In this document: positions 33,990-46,018 of the stretch, one piece after another
How positions within the stretch are numbered: position 1 is the first letter of the stretch
Layout: each line of letters starts with the position of its first letter
Source of the DNA: Physcomitrium patens
Lineage: Eukaryota > Streptophyta > Bryopsida > Funariales > Funariaceae
Length of the DNA stretch: 64,000 nucleotides
Direction: 5' to 3'
Assembly: GCF_000002425.4 (NCBI RefSeq)
Contig: NC_037266.1
Coordinates: 1,322,770 to 1,386,769 of the forward strand
Notes under the pieces: model-generated
What the model saw: the letters and a program-made list of their open reading frames with translations, nothing else
What the model was told of the DNA's origin: nothing
Database searches by the model: none
Program-made: the position numbers and the translations under genes

Positions 33990-36920
33990 AAGGTTTTCAT
34001 CTTGATTTTGATGGATGTCGTCGATGAAAAGCCTCCACCGCCTTTGCTGCATTTGCAAGATTCTTCATTGGCTCCGATGTACGTTCACTAATATCATATC
34101 CGCGCCAATGGACAAGATATTCTATTTTATTTCGACGCCGCCTTGAATCTAAGACTTCTTCTACTTCAAACTCTTCATTATTGTCCACTTCTATAGGAGG
34201 ACGTGGAACTTGTCATCTTCTTGGTATGTCCACTGTCTTGTAGGATTCAAAAAAAAACACGTGGAATACTTGATGGATTTTTATTGTCTTCGGTAGATGT
34301 AAACGATATGCAACTGGATTGATTTGTGCAGAAATAGAAAATGGTCCCAGCCTTCGATAGTCCAACTTGTCGCAAGGACGAGTGGTCTTGATATTATGAC
34401 GAAGTAGCCATACCTTATCACCCACATTGAGTTGTGGTTGCTCTTTATGATATACATCTGCGTTTATCTTTTGTCTTTCTTGAGCTTCTTTCAATTGCGC
34501 CTTCATTATTGCATGTAACTCTAACAATTGATTTACCATATCTTCTGCTACAAGATTATCAACTTTTGAAAAATCAAAAGCATCAAGTCGTGGATGATAG
34601 CCATAATTGACAAAGAAAGGTGTTTGTTGCGTGGAAGAATGTACCGTATTATTATAAGCAAACTCTGCCAATTTCAGAAGGGTTGTCCAATCATCTTGTT
34701 GGTAATTGATGGTACACCTTAAATACTGCTCCAAGACTTGGTTTACGCGCTCTGTTTGTCCATTAGTTTGAGGATGGAAAGCCGAAGATAGCTTTATGTC
34801 CACTTTTAAAATCTTGAAAAGGGTCCTCCAAAATCTCGACACAAATTGAGTTCCTCTATCTAATATGATATCTTTAGGTAATCCATGATAGCGATAGATA
34901 TTATCAATGAAAAGCTTAGCTGTTTCTTCACCTGTGATAGATTTTGTACATGGCACAAAATGTGCCATCTTGGTGAAACGATCTACTATCACAAATATAG
35001 AATCATAAGATCTTGAGCTTGGAAGATCTGTGATGAAATCCATAGAAATAGAAGACCATGGTTGTTCTGGTATAAGTAATGGCTGAAGAAGTCCGTAAGG
35101 TCGATGACGAGGAGTTTTTGATCTTGAACAAATATTACATGATTGTACAAAGTCTTTGACTGACTTCCACATTTGTGGCTACCAAAAATCTCTCGATATG
35201 AGTTCCAAAGTCTTATTATATTCAAAGTGTCATGCTGCTGGAAAATCATGACGTGCTTGAAGAACACATAAACATGCTTCTCCTTCTGGAACATATAGGC
35301 GTCCTTCAAAATATAATAGATTATTCTTGAACTCGAACTTAGAAGAATCATGAGACTTGGAAGAATTATTCTCAATATCATGAACAAGAAGGTCTAAGGA
35401 CATATTGGACTGGATTTGCTTGAGAAAAGTTGAATCAATAGTCAATATTGATTTCATTGCTCGGAGATGAAATTGCTCCGGTTTCAAGAGGACCGCTCTT
35501 TGTTGCTCAAAAGTTGCATCTCCTTCTTTTGGTACAAAATAAGAACGTCTAGACAATGCATCGGACAAACCTTGTTGTTTTCCTGGCCGATAAGTGATAA
35601 TGAACTCGAATCTTGATAAAGACATACTCCAACGAGCTTGACGACGATTCAACACGCATGCTGACATGAAATACTCGAGGTTCTTGTGATCTGTATACAC
35701 AGTGACTGGACTAGAAGTGCCTTCTAAATAATGACGCCATTCTTGAAAAGAATCCATGATTACAAGCAGTTCTTTATCATGGATCTCATAATTGATCTCG
35801 ACTGCTAAGAATTTTCTTGAATGAAAAGCTATCAGATGAAATTTGTCATCTGTTCCCATTTGTGACAAAACTGCATCCAAGGCAAAATCCGATGCATTTG
35901 TTTCCATAAAAAATACCTTGGAAAAGTCAACACGATATAAGACTAGTGCAGATACAAACGATGTCTTCAAGGCTTCAAATGCTGCTTCCGCTTCTTGATT
36001 CCATTGGAATTTGTTTTTACTGGTCAAGCGTATAAGTGGAGCTGCAACTCGTGAAAAGTCTTTGATGAAGATTCGATAGTAATTGGTAAATCCCAAGAAA
36101 CATTGGACATCTCTTACTGGCCATGAAATCTTCCAATCCATGATTGTCTGGACTTTCTTAGAATCCATCATGAGACCATCATTTGAAATGATGTATCCTA
36201 AAAAGTCAACTTGAGTAGTGTGAAATACACACTTTTTCATCTTGGCGTACAATCCTGCATCTCTAAGTTTTTGTAATACTTGACGAACATGTATTTCATG
36301 CTCTTTGACATTGTTAGAATAGATCAGGATATCGTCTAGGTAGCAGATGACAAAATTGTCTAAGAATTCATGAAATACATCATTAATGAGATGTTGAAAA
36401 GCAACTAGTGCATTCGTGAGTCCAAAAGGCATGACATTATATTCAAAATATCCGTACCTGGTTCGAAACGTAGTCTTCTATTCATCTCTTTCCTTGATTC
36501 GTACTAGATTATATGCTCCTCTTAGATCTATTTTTGTATAAATCTTAGCTTGATTCAACTGGTCAAGGAGTCCTAATATCAAAGGTAATGGATACCTGTT
36601 CTTGATTGTGATCTTGTTGAGTCCTCGATAGTCAACACACATTCGCAAAGATCCATCTTTTTTCTTTACGAATAGAATTGAAGCTCCTGCTGGAGATTTT
36701 GAATGGCGTATGAAATTCTTCGCTAAATTCTGGTCAATATATGTCTTGAGTTCAGCCAACTCATTTTGCGATAAACTGTAAATTGGTCCAAATGGTGGCT
36801 GAGTTCCTTCCTTAAGGTCAATTGAACAATCATATGGACGATGCTCAGGAAGAATATCTGCATTCTTTTTCTCAAAAACGTCTTGATAATCCTGATATTG
36901 ACTTGGAATGCCACTTGAAG
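33990..36920 (-). mobile_element. RT, RNase H, integrase and chromodomain of element C
   Basis: On the minus strand from right to left there are '[19 protein letters not shown]' (near 36680), '[18 protein letters not shown]' and 'ICYLDDILIYSNN' (near 36330) for RT. RNase H has 'FFMETNASDFALDAVLSQ' (near 35910). The integrase has 'CNICSRSKTPRHRPYG' and 'SISMDFITDLPSS' (35140-35010). A chromodomain with 'FEVEEVLDSRRR' and 'IEYLVHWRGYD' lies at about 34180-34010. It is a fossil and is broken. Confidence 0.9.
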
Positions 36921-37089
36921 TCTTTACGCTTTCAGAAATAGGTGCAGCATAAATAGCAAAACTTGATCCTTCTTTTGCTGCATATATAAATGCTTTTGCA
37001 CCTATAAGTACGGGTTTTACTATACTAGATTTATAACTTTTTACTTGCTTGGTAGAACTATTAATAATGCTTTGGAAAAAGTCAAGTTT

Positions 37090-38495
37090 ATGAGAATTCC
37101 AATCTATTCGAGGGTTATATTTTTCTAGCTAGGATAAACCTAAAATAACTGAATTGGACCGGGTTTTAATTATGTTAAAAGCTATGTAGCTAACATGACC
37201 ATTTATTGTTACTTTTATAGGGCGAGTTTCATGAGTGACATCTCCAGAAGACAAAGGACGGCCATCAATGACTTCAACATGTACGGATTTAGTTTTCTGT
37301 ACAAAAGGTATTTTATGACTTTTAACAAATTGTTCATCTAAAAAACATGCTGAGGCTCCCGAATCTAATAAAGTGAAGGCTTTGTAATTCTTAGGTCCTA
37401 AATATAATTCTATTATAAAACAAGGAGAGGGTTTTGAGGAGAGGATAGGACCTTCATTAGGAATTGTACAAGGTTCCAGCTGCACGGTCCCTATTGTAGC
37501 TGGACGAATCCATTTTCTGACATATTGTCTTCTTTGACCGCCGTACCCCTCATTTTATAGTTACGTTGTTTCTTTGGACAATGTTGAGCAGTGTGCTTAG
37601 GTTCTCCGTAGTGTAAACATAATCCTTCTTGATGACGATGAATCTTTTCTTGCTCAGTTAGGGGTTTAAAACGTACTCCGTCAATTTGCATGTCTTCTAC
37701 TTCCGAATGTACGTTTGGCGAAGATGTTGATGTTGCCATTGAGTAATAACGTTGAGGTTCCCGTGTACGACTCTCGAATCGAAATTCAAAAATTTGATTG
37801 TCACATTTTACCGCAAAATCGATTGCTTGACTCAAAGTTTGAGGATCAGGTAAGTTGAGCATCAATTTCTTTACTTCGTATTGCAATCCATAAAGAAATT
37901 GACTGATGAGTGGAGCATCATCCCACTTGATGTCAATTACAAGTTGTCGAAATTGTGAAGCATACATTGTTACTGAGCGATTTTCTTGATGCAGAATTCG
38001 GATCTTGTTTGTTGCGACATGAGTTGCATCGTGTTCACCATACATAGATCGAAATTCCACCAAAAAAGCTTCTAAATTATCCAATATTGGATTTCGTTGT
38101 TCAAGAAAAGACGAAAACCACGATAATGCAGAACCAGAAAGTAGAGTGCCAAAAAACTTAACTTGTGATCCTGGAGTTGGATAGCTTTGCAGTTAAAGTT
38201 CAATTACCAATTGTACTTGATTGATGAACCCTCGAAACTTTGATCTAGTACCATCAAATTTCTCGGGTAAAGCAATTCTTGGTTCTCTAGTGCTTACAAG
38301 ATGTTGTACAATAGGAGAAGGAATGTGATTTGGTGCAGATGTTGAAGCAACTCCAATCATCTCTATATCTCTACTTTTTGCTATTCTTGTTCTTTCTTGT
38401 GTTGGTGAATTGAGTTGATGCATCGCAAGCATTAATTCCCTCAATTGTTCTTATATATGTGCCATTGCACTCTTCATTTGAATAAGCTCTGCCAT
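37090..38495 (-). mobile_element. gag and protease of element C
   Basis: The minus strand opens near 38495 (MAELIQMKSAMAHI). The gag core reads 'LPEKFDGTRSKFRGFINQ', followed by a zinc-knuckle-like 'GLCLHYGEPKHTAQHC' near 37610. The protease site LLDSGASACFLDEQF lies near 37370. It is a fossil copy. Confidence 0.85.
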
Positions 38496-38590
38496 AATGA
38501 TACTAAGAAGAAAAATTTGTCTGATATTGTTCAAGGCAAAAGAAAAAGAAAAGACTTGATAACAAAGAAGATACTAAGAACAATATCAGT

Positions 38591-38619
38591 TTAGAAGTAG
38601 GTAATCCGCAAACTTCTAA
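38591..38619 (-). promoter_or_regulatory. Leader hairpin with GGATTACC loop (element C)
   Basis: Arms TTAGAAGT (38591-38598) and ACTTCTAA (38612-38619) pair perfectly around a loop that reads TTGCGGATTACCT on the sense strand. It is the counterpart of the element A hairpins with a different but matching stem. Confidence 0.6.
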
Positions 38620-38694
38620 TATGCTTATGTCTTGTCAAGAAAAAGGGGTAATCCACTCTAACTCAAGAAAAACAAAGCTCTGATATTGTAAATG

Positions 38695-38706
38695 CACTCT
38701 TGTCAA
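38695..38706 (-). promoter_or_regulatory. Candidate self-priming primer-binding site of element C
   Basis: On the sense (minus) strand, TTGACAAGAGTG begins two bases after the 5' LTR. It is the exact 12-nt complement of CACTCTTGTCAA at the presumed mRNA start inside the LTR (38894-38883). Confidence 0.6.
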
Positions 38707-38708
38707 TC

Positions 38709-39268
38709 TGTCAAGGACAAGAACTCGATGAAAAAACAATTCAAACAAGTGAGCATTCACTCAAAGAGAGGTAACAAAATATATATAAACAAGTATATAT
38801 ATTGAAAGAGAAACTGGAATGGCTATTGCCAAAAGACAAGAAAACTAGAGACCCTTGAAACAGACTAGAAGCAAAAAAGGAGTTGACAAGAGTGAAGAAG
38901 CCTTCACTCTTGTCTCTATATATACTATCTAACTAAGAGCTATGTGGCGACGTTCTATAGGACCTCTAATAGGTGTTGAGTTTGTAGGGCACATGCCTTG
39001 ATTTACAAGGCAAGTTTTTCTACGTGTGGGCCACATAGTTAGCTTGATCTTCAAGCTAACAACATGTGTGGCACATGGCCAACTTGTTGACCACGTTTCT
39101 AATCCAAAAAGTCAAATAAAGATACCTATGAAGTCAAATCAGCGTCTAGGAAGTTTCTAAGAAGCTTTCATATTAAATATTATAGAATTAACTTACTTTT
39201 ACCTACTTTTACTTACTTCTACCTATTTCTATATGTAATTATTAGCTTACATGATTATGTTCGTGGCA
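38709..39268 (-). repeat. 5' LTR of element C
   Basis: It is 560 bp, the same length as its partner. TATATATA lies at 38917-38924. Confidence 0.93.
38885..38914 (-). promoter_or_regulatory. Perfect 13-bp hairpin between the TATA box and presumed mRNA start (element C)
   Basis: GACAAGAGTGAAG and CTTCACTCTTGTC form a perfect stem with a 4-nt loop. On the sense strand the distal arm overlaps the expected transcription start about 30 nt after the TATA box. The same arrangement exists in element A with unrelated sequence. Confidence 0.7.
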
Positions 39269-39273
39269 CATGT

Positions 39274-40725
39274 CAACCGAGTGAGAGGAACAACAACTTG
39301 AAAGTAAGTCTTGATAAAGATCCGATAGAAGTTGGCAAAACCAAGAAAGCATTGTATGTCTCTAACCGTCTTCGGAACCTCCCAAGATACAAGTGCTTCC
39401 TCCTTCTTAGGATCCATCTTCAAGCCTTTCGTAGTCGCAACGAATCCCAGAAACTCCATCTCTATTTGGTGAAATAAACACTTCTCCAACTTGGCATATA
39501 GTCCTCGCTCGCATAGTTTCTCCAATACCAAACGAACGTGTTTTTCATGCACTTCCTTATTTTTGGAGAATATCAAAATATCATCCAAATAGATGACAAC
39601 AAAATCATCAAGGTACTCTCGGAAAATATCATTCATCATATGTTGAAAGACCGCTGGAGCATTGGTAAGACCAAAGGACATGACATTATATTCAAAATGG
39701 CCATACCTTGTATAGAACGCTGTCTTCCACTCATCTCCTTCCTTGATTCGTACGAGGTTGTAAGCTCCCCTTAGATCAATTTTTGTAAAGATCCTTGCAC
39801 GTCCAAGTTTTTCTAAGAGACTAGAAATCAAGGGTAACGGGTAACGATTCTTCTTTGTTACCTTGTTGAGGCCTCGATAGTCCATGCACATCCGCAATGA
39901 GCCATCTTTCTTCTTCACAAATAAGATGGGTGCTCTAGCTAACGATTTTGAATGACGGATGAAGTTCTTGGCTAGATTCTCGTCGATGTACTTTCGCAAC
40001 TTTGCCAACTCCATCTGCGATAGATTGTAGATTGGGCCAAAAGGCGGTTGTGCTCCTTCCTGTAAGTCTATGATACAATCATATGGTCTGTGTTCCGGTA
40101 GCATGTCGGCATTTTTCTTTTGAAACACGTCTTTAAAATCCTTATATTGCTCCGGTATACTTGCTATCGAGATCTTCTTCCCGGTAGTTGGAGCTGCATA
40201 AATGACAAATGGTGTGCCTCCCTTGGACAATCTTATAAATGCTCTTGCTCCAATAAATAAGGATTTCTCTATTCGGAGTTTTCTACTAGGCTTGCTCTTG
40301 GGTGGTTTTGTGGGAAAGGTCATCTTCCGCAACTTCCAATCTATGGATGGGTTATGCTTTTCCAACCAGGAAAGACCAAGAATAACAGGATTTGATGGGG
40401 TTCTAATAATATTGAAAATGATATGACTACTATGGTCCTTAAACGTCACTTCTATAGGTTCTGATTCATGGGTGACACTACCAGATAATAAAGGTCGTCC
40501 ATCTATGACCTCAATGTGAACAGGTTTGGATTTTTGTACTAAAGGGATCTTATGACGCTTTGCAAATTCTTCGTCTAAAAAACAAGCAGATGCTCTTGAA
40601 TCTAATAATGTTAAGGTTCTTAGTTTCTGAGGGCTAATAAGCAAAGGGATTGTAAAACAAAGGGCAGGTTGAGCGGAAAGAAAGGAACCTGGTTGTTGTT
40701 GCAATATTTCACTCTCCAGCCGCAT
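39274..40725 (-). mobile_element. Protease and RT of element B
   Basis: On the minus strand the protease is marked by 'SACFLDEEFAKRHKIPLVQ', RT by '[19 protein letters not shown]' (near 39900) and '[15 protein letters not shown]' (near 39590). It matches element A closely and ends at the element C insertion. Confidence 0.9.
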
Positions 40726-40739
40726 AGTTCCTATTGTGG

Positions 40740-41756
40740 CTAGGCATTCTCGTTTTCCTGAATAAATGCACCCCTAGTCTTGATAATACATCGATTTTGC
40801 TTCTTGGGGCAGTTTCCAACTTTGTGGCCTTCTTTACCGCAATACAAGCATAGACCTTCCTCCATACGTCGCTTCTTTTCTTCTAGAATAAGAGATTTGA
40901 CACATACCGCATCAATTTGCATGTCTTCTACCTCTGAATGTGAATTCACGCTACTTGCCGACATAGTTGGGGTGTGGTGAACCGTATGTTGTCTTGAACG
41001 TTGGTCTTGGCGACGTTGAAATAGGCGGTTATCGCACTTCACAACTTGGCTAATAGCTTCGTTGAGCGTTTGCGGATCAGGAAGAGTTAACAACAAATCC
41101 TTCACATCGTCTCTTAAACTCCAATAGAATTGACTTATCAACGCTTCTTCGTCCCAATTGATGTCGCATGCTAATTGCCTGAAGTCCGATGCATAGACTG
41201 ATGTAGAATGCATCCCTTGTCATAGTGACCGGATCTTTGTTGTAGCCCATCGAACCTTGTCGTGTTCACCAAATGCTTCTGCAAATGCCTCCAAAAAGGT
41301 TTCAAAGTTGTTTAGTATGGACGATCATTTTTCAAACAAAGGAGCAAACCATGATAGAGCTTGTCTTGTAAGTAAGGTTCCAACAAGCCCAACACGTGAC
41401 TCCTCCGTTGGATAGCGTTCGGGCTGTAAAACTGTTATCAACCTGATTTGGTTGACAAATCCTCGAAACTTGGAACATGTACCATTGAACTTGTCCGGAC
41501 GGCTAACTCGGGGTTCGTTATGTTGTAGAACCAGTGGTGCTTGTCGAACCTGAGGCAAAGTTGCTTCTCTAAGTGTAGAAGTTTGAGGCTGATGCAACCT
41601 AGATTGTGCTATCCCAGATGCTCCATCATTATGAAGCCTTACCACGACTCCTTCAATCTCTGCAGTTCTATGCGATAACGTAGCGAGGGCATTCATGATA
41701 GCATCTAATTTGGACTCTGAACTTTTCGTCATACTAATGTCTTGGCCTGCGACCAT
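40740..41756 (-). mobile_element. gag region of element B
   Basis: The minus strand starts near 41756 (MVAGQDISMTKSS), with 'RPDKFNGTCSKFRGFVNQI' and the CCHC knuckle 'CLYCGKEGHKVGNC' near 40850. It corresponds to 22047-23070 of element A. Confidence 0.87.
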
Positions 41757-41800
41757 TCTAAGAGAAGGACAGAAATGACTCTACAAGAAGATAATATTGG

Positions 41801-41990
41801 TTTAGAGGAGGGTACTCCGCAACCTCTAAAATGCCTTAAGAGCTTCAAGAAAAGGGGTAATCCACTCTCTCCAAGAAGAATAAGACTCCAATATTGTAAC
41901 AAAAGAAGTATCAATTTAGAAGAGGGTAATCCGCAACCTCTAAAGTGCTAGTACACTTCCAAGCAGAGGGGTAATCCACACTCTAACAAA
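41801..41990 (-). promoter_or_regulatory. Leader hairpins with GGATTACC-type loops (element B)
   Basis: 41801-41808/41823-41830 pair perfectly (TTTAGAGG/CCTCTAAA) where element A has TATAGG/CCTATA. 41915-41922/41937-41944 pair with one wobble. Two weaker AGAG/CTCT hairpins lie between and beyond, as in A. Confidence 0.6.
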
Positions 41991-42036
41991 GAAGAAACTA
42001 GCTCTGATATCTGAGGTGGGTGAAGTCTTGACAAAT

Positions 42037-42332
42037 TGTCACGGACACAGAATACAGACTTGATATCTACTAAGAAGTTCAAGAAGAACTGGCAAGAACT
42101 GGATTAATCAGATGAATACAAGAATAATACCAGAGAGGTGAGCTAGAGCTCCAAAAGATGTGTTGTCGAGACTGAAGAACTCTTCAGCCTCGATTCCAAT
42201 ATATACTCCTATTTAGGAAGCTTTTCAAATAACTTCTACTAATTAGGAAGCTTCTAGAAGGTTCCAGAGACTTGCTTCTAGAAGGTTCTAGAAGCTTGTC
42301 TCTAGAAGGTTCTAAGGACTATGTCCCTAACA
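42037..42332 (-). repeat. 5' LTR of element B
   Basis: It is 296 bp, TG...CA, with the ATTTC duplication on its right. TTCTAGAA motifs lie at about 42245-42310. It is shorter than the A LTRs because fewer motif units are present. Confidence 0.92.
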
Positions 42333-42337
42333 ATTTC

Positions 42338-42570
42338 TTTTAGATTTTTTAAAGATTTTTTAAATATTTTTTTATTTTTTCTTAATAATTTCTTTAGATT
42401 TTTTTTTAGAAATTCTTTAGAAATTTTTAATTTTTCTTTTGTAATTTACTTAAAATTTTAATTGACTTGAATCATTGTTTGATTATATTTTTTAAGCTTT
42501 AATTGTAATTTATATGATTCTATTAGAATTATTAGAACTTATTGTTATATTTTTATTTTTATTTTATTTT
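42338..42570. other. Harbinger spacer (intron-like), right piece
   Basis: This continues the degenerate TTTAGATTTT-type repeat interrupted by element B. It ends in a T-rich tract and TTTTTTAG directly before the second transposase block, which looks like an intron acceptor. Confidence 0.5.
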
Positions 42571-42995
42571 TCTTTTTTAGCCAAATGCCGAAAACATTCT
42601 CAAGAAAGACTTTACGTAATATGATAACATTGAAAAGAAACCAAAAATATGCTGAAAAGATGTAAAACAATACTTTAGAATATTAGAAGTTTGTTTTAGT
42701 ATCATACATAATTTTTGTTGCCAATAGAGTATAAGCACCATTGCAAACATAATATTTGCATGTTTCATCATTCACAATATGATTTTGAAAGATGAACATG
42801 ATATGTCAAGCCTTGAAAATATTTTTGTAGGATTAGTTGATGAAAATGTACCATTCCATAGAGGCTTGTCTTTTAAAGAGCTTATGACATATACAATTGA
42901 TATAAAAAATAAAGACATCCATTATAATTTGAGAGATGACCTCATTGAATACTTGTGGATTGTAAAAGATACCAACTTATATGCTTTAATTTTAT
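42571..42995 (+). pseudogene. PIF/Harbinger transposase pseudogene, C-terminal part (block 2)
   Basis: After a T-rich TTTTTTAG acceptor-like sequence the frames read a weak 'AKCRKHSQERL', then 'FACFIIHNMILKDEHDMSS' (about 42747-42803) and 'IKNKDIHYNLRDDLIEYLWIVKD' ending near 42970. Plant Harbinger transposases end with '..CCVILHNMIIEDER..' and 'IRDKDTHHQLQNDLVEHLW'. Frame changes occur in the first half. This block starts exactly where block 1 (20180-21160) stops, at the HF|AKMQE position. Both therefore look like parts of one gene separated by an intron that later took in elements A and B. Confidence 0.85.
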
Positions 42996-44223
42996 TATCA
43001 ATAAGAATGTCTATATGGGCTTAATTCCACATTTATATTTTTTATTTATTTATTTAGATCAACAATTTTTAAATTATAGAGAGTTTGTGGAGTATTTTGA
43101 GTATGTGAACTTCACTAAATTCTTTTAATTATATCCCAAGTTGTTAGTTTCTATGAGTCAATATGTACTACACCCTTCCATTTTACTCCCTTCTTTACAC
43201 ATCCATGCTGTTAATGAATTATTAACATTTATCACCTCTCTTGGTCCATTATAGCCATACTTTTAAGGAAGTGCCCCCTGTCTTTTTTGTTTTTTACAAC
43301 TACATTCTTATTTTTTCTTTTTTGTCTTAGTTCTTCTTTAATTGAGCATATTTTAGCTTGATTTATATCAAATTAATTTTTTTTTTTATTTTCCTTCATC
43401 AATCTCTATTAAAATTTCTTTAATTATTTGGATCTCTTCAATCAAAAATACAACTTAGCATCAAGATCCTTCAAAGTGAGATTATCTACAAAGATGAAAA
43501 AGAATAAATTTTAATCAATAAAATCTATTGTCTTTAATATTTGTACCTTTGCTATTTTATTTGTCTCATGTGTTTATATAAATAATATTTTTTTTCTACT
43601 TTAATTGCAATTGATTTTCTTTGGCCACCTTTGTACTCTTTAATCGACCTTTGAACATCTTCTCTACTTTTGGAATCCTTCCATCTCTTCTTTTCAATCC
43701 CACTATGCTTTCTTGGCTTACATTTATCTCCATCTCATCAATCTGATTACTTTTTAAGGTAGAACTCAAAGATGTTGTCCTCTTCAAAGTTAGAAGCTTC
43801 ATTTGTGACTACCCATTTATCTATCTTGATTGATCCTTCAATTAAATCTAACAATGTTTGTATTCAAAATCTATCCTTTTGTCATTTTTTTGCTTGTATA
43901 ACTTATGCATACTCCTCAAGGTATCAATTGTACTTATGAGTAGATACCAATCTACTTACTTATGTTATGTTTCATATAGCCCTATTTTGTCTCAAATAAA
44001 TATTATGGCCTTGCACTTGTAGATCTATTTTTATTATAATAAACTCAAATACATTTCCAAAACACTCTAGTTCTTTGTTAATTACCAACAATCTTATCAT
44101 ATAATATATGTAATATACTCTTATATAATTATTCTTTTTTTTTATAGTAATATATTCTATTTTTTATTCTAAAATACATTGGACTTTTTTCTTCTATAAT
44201 TTTCAAATCTAATGCCTTTTCTA
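42996..44223. other. AT-rich stretch without a recognised gene
   Basis: A 68-codon Lys-rich open frame on the minus strand at 43596-43802 has no recognisable similarity. The rest is AT-rich and carries no motif I can name. It could include the right end of the Harbinger element, but no terminal inverted repeat was found. Confidence 0.4.
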
Positions 44224-44766
44224 TGTTAAAGACATGAATCTTAAAGAAAGAAAAACTTCAATATACTCTTATATCACTTAAAGGAATTAGATAGTCACTC
44301 AAAGATGATATAATATTGAATTAGAATGGCTATTGCCAAAAACAAGAAGACTAGAAAGTCTTGAAACAATAGTAAGGACTAAAAGGCATTGACAAGAGTA
44401 AAGAAGGCTTCACTCTTGCCTCCATATATACTCTTAACTAGGAGCTATGTGGCGATGTCTTATAGAACCTCCAAAATGTGTTGAATTGCTAGCAAAATGT
44501 CTAAACTTGCAAGGTAAGTTATCTATGTATATGCCACATAGTTAGCTTGTTTTATAAGCTACTACACAGACTGAACTTATTCTACAAGCTACTAACACGT
44601 GGTTAACTTGTAGGCCAAGTTTCTATTCTACAAATACATCTAAAGTCAAAATTGTGTCTATCAAGCTTCTAGAAAGCATTCTTAGAGGACTTTATGATAT
44701 TAATCTATATTTATCTACTTCTACCTAGTCATATAAATAACTATTGAAATAAATGTATATGTCTAT
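44224..44766 (-). repeat. 3' LTR of element C' (approximate ends)
   Basis: It aligns along its length with the C LTRs, including 'GACTTTATGATATTAATCTA' and 'TAGCTTGTTTTATAAGC'. It keeps the TATATATA box with the CACTCTTG hairpin. Element D cuts it at its right edge. Confidence 0.75.
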
Positions 44767-45833
44767 TGTCTTGTTGTGGTTCGACTACTATATGAAAATA
44801 TTGTAATTATGTACTTAATATATAATTTATTAAGTAATATGGTGAGAGCCATGTTAGTAGATTTTAGTTGGTTGTAGAATATAATTTGATTATTACTTTG
44901 AGAAGAGGTTGTTTAAAAAGATTACTATAGAATTTGTATAACTTTAATTTCCTTTTGATAGTGGCTTTTAAGATTGGTTTTGGTTGATAGTAACTTCTAA
45001 ATATTAAGAGTCACCTTTGTTAGACATTGGTGATATTTGAAAACTTATTTTGGTTCTTTTATTTGATATTTAGAGCATACATTATGTAAATCTTATAAGA
45101 AAAAAGATTGAAGAAGGATTTTGGTAGCAAAGGAAGTAATTAGAGCACCAATATAGATGAATGGAGATGAAAAATAAAAATCTCCATTCCTATTGGTCAA
45201 AAATCATGACCAATGGGCTTTGAGGAGGCTGCCTAAGGCCATATTAGGGATTAGGATTAGTTTCTCGAGGCATTCGAACTTTGAAGGCTAGGATTAGAAG
45301 GTTTAGGTTTTTGATTAAGGTTTTGGTACAAGTTTTGTGTCATTTGGGATTTTTATGAAGAAGTTATAGGCGCTCAAAGTTAAGGTGTTAGTTTTGGACC
45401 TACTATCACTCTTTTGGGCATAACGCACATGTAAGGATGGCAATTGAAGATCGGCGACTGCGACTAGAGAGAGCACTTTTGCGGCTATACTTTTTGCATA
45501 TTGCTTACTGGATTCTAAATTGAAATGAAAGAGTTATTGGATTTTGAAGTTAGTACATGCAAATTAAGGGTATTAAGGGTAAATTCTACCTATCTTGTAA
45601 ATTTGAAATAAACTGAACGGTTAGATCAATAGTTATGATTTTCTAAAGTTCAAGGCAAGAAAACCTCTTTGTGGGAAAAATATGTTTTGAAGGGATTTTG
45701 TTATATTTGGAGTTTTATACAAAAAATAAAGGAGTTTTGGAAGCCAAGAAAAGAATCATATAAAGATTTAAGGTACACTCTCTATAGCTAGATACCTAGT
45801 ATATTCCTAGATAGCAAATCATTCCATACAACA
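44767..45833 (+). repeat. 5' LTR of element D
   Basis: It starts TGTCTTGTTG and ends CATACAACA. No tRNA-type primer-binding site was recognised in the following GACTTGATAAATCCG. Confidence 0.9.
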
Positions 45834-46018
45834 GACTTGATAAATCCGATGTAAAAATTTCTGGGGTAGAGAATTTTGAAGAAATATTTCGGCTTTTATC
45901 ACGGCAGTGGGGCAAGGAAGTGGTAGTAGGAATTGCATTGGGAATCCCCATTGTAACTTGATCCTGCTACAACTCAAATGTTTCAAGCATTTGTACTTTT
46001 TATGCACAACAGCAAGCT

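Larger units (their letters stand above)
32879..39268 (-). mobile_element. Element C: Ty3/gypsy chromovirus nested in element B
   Basis: The 6390-bp element starts TGTCAAGGAC, ends CGTGGCA (plus-strand view) and is flanked by CATGT at 32874-32878 and 39269-39273. Both LTRs are 560 bp and differ at about 18-20 positions by eye, some 3%. The minus-strand order is leader, gag, protease, RT, RNase H, integrase, chromodomain and small ORF. Protein wording is close to A/B, while the LTRs are unrelated in sequence, so C is a sister family. It is broken by several changes. Confidence 0.95.
29801..42332 (-). mobile_element. Element B: Ty3/gypsy chromovirus of the A family, hosting element C
   Basis: Outer LTRs lie in the same orientation with the target duplication ATTTC at 29796-29800 and 42333-42337. 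The internal order on the minus strand is leader, gag, protease, RT, [element C], RNase H, integrase, chromodomain and small ORF. Every part matches element A closely. The two 296-bp LTR bodies differ at about 23 positions by eye, roughly 8%, so B is older than both A and the nested C. On the order of ten breaks are present in addition to the insertion. Confidence 0.94.

Noticed and set aside
43596-43802. Lys-rich minus-strand open frame as a second Harbinger protein (Myb-like ORF)
   Set aside because: The position beside a Harbinger element is suggestive, but no Myb/SANT pattern of spaced Trp residues is present.
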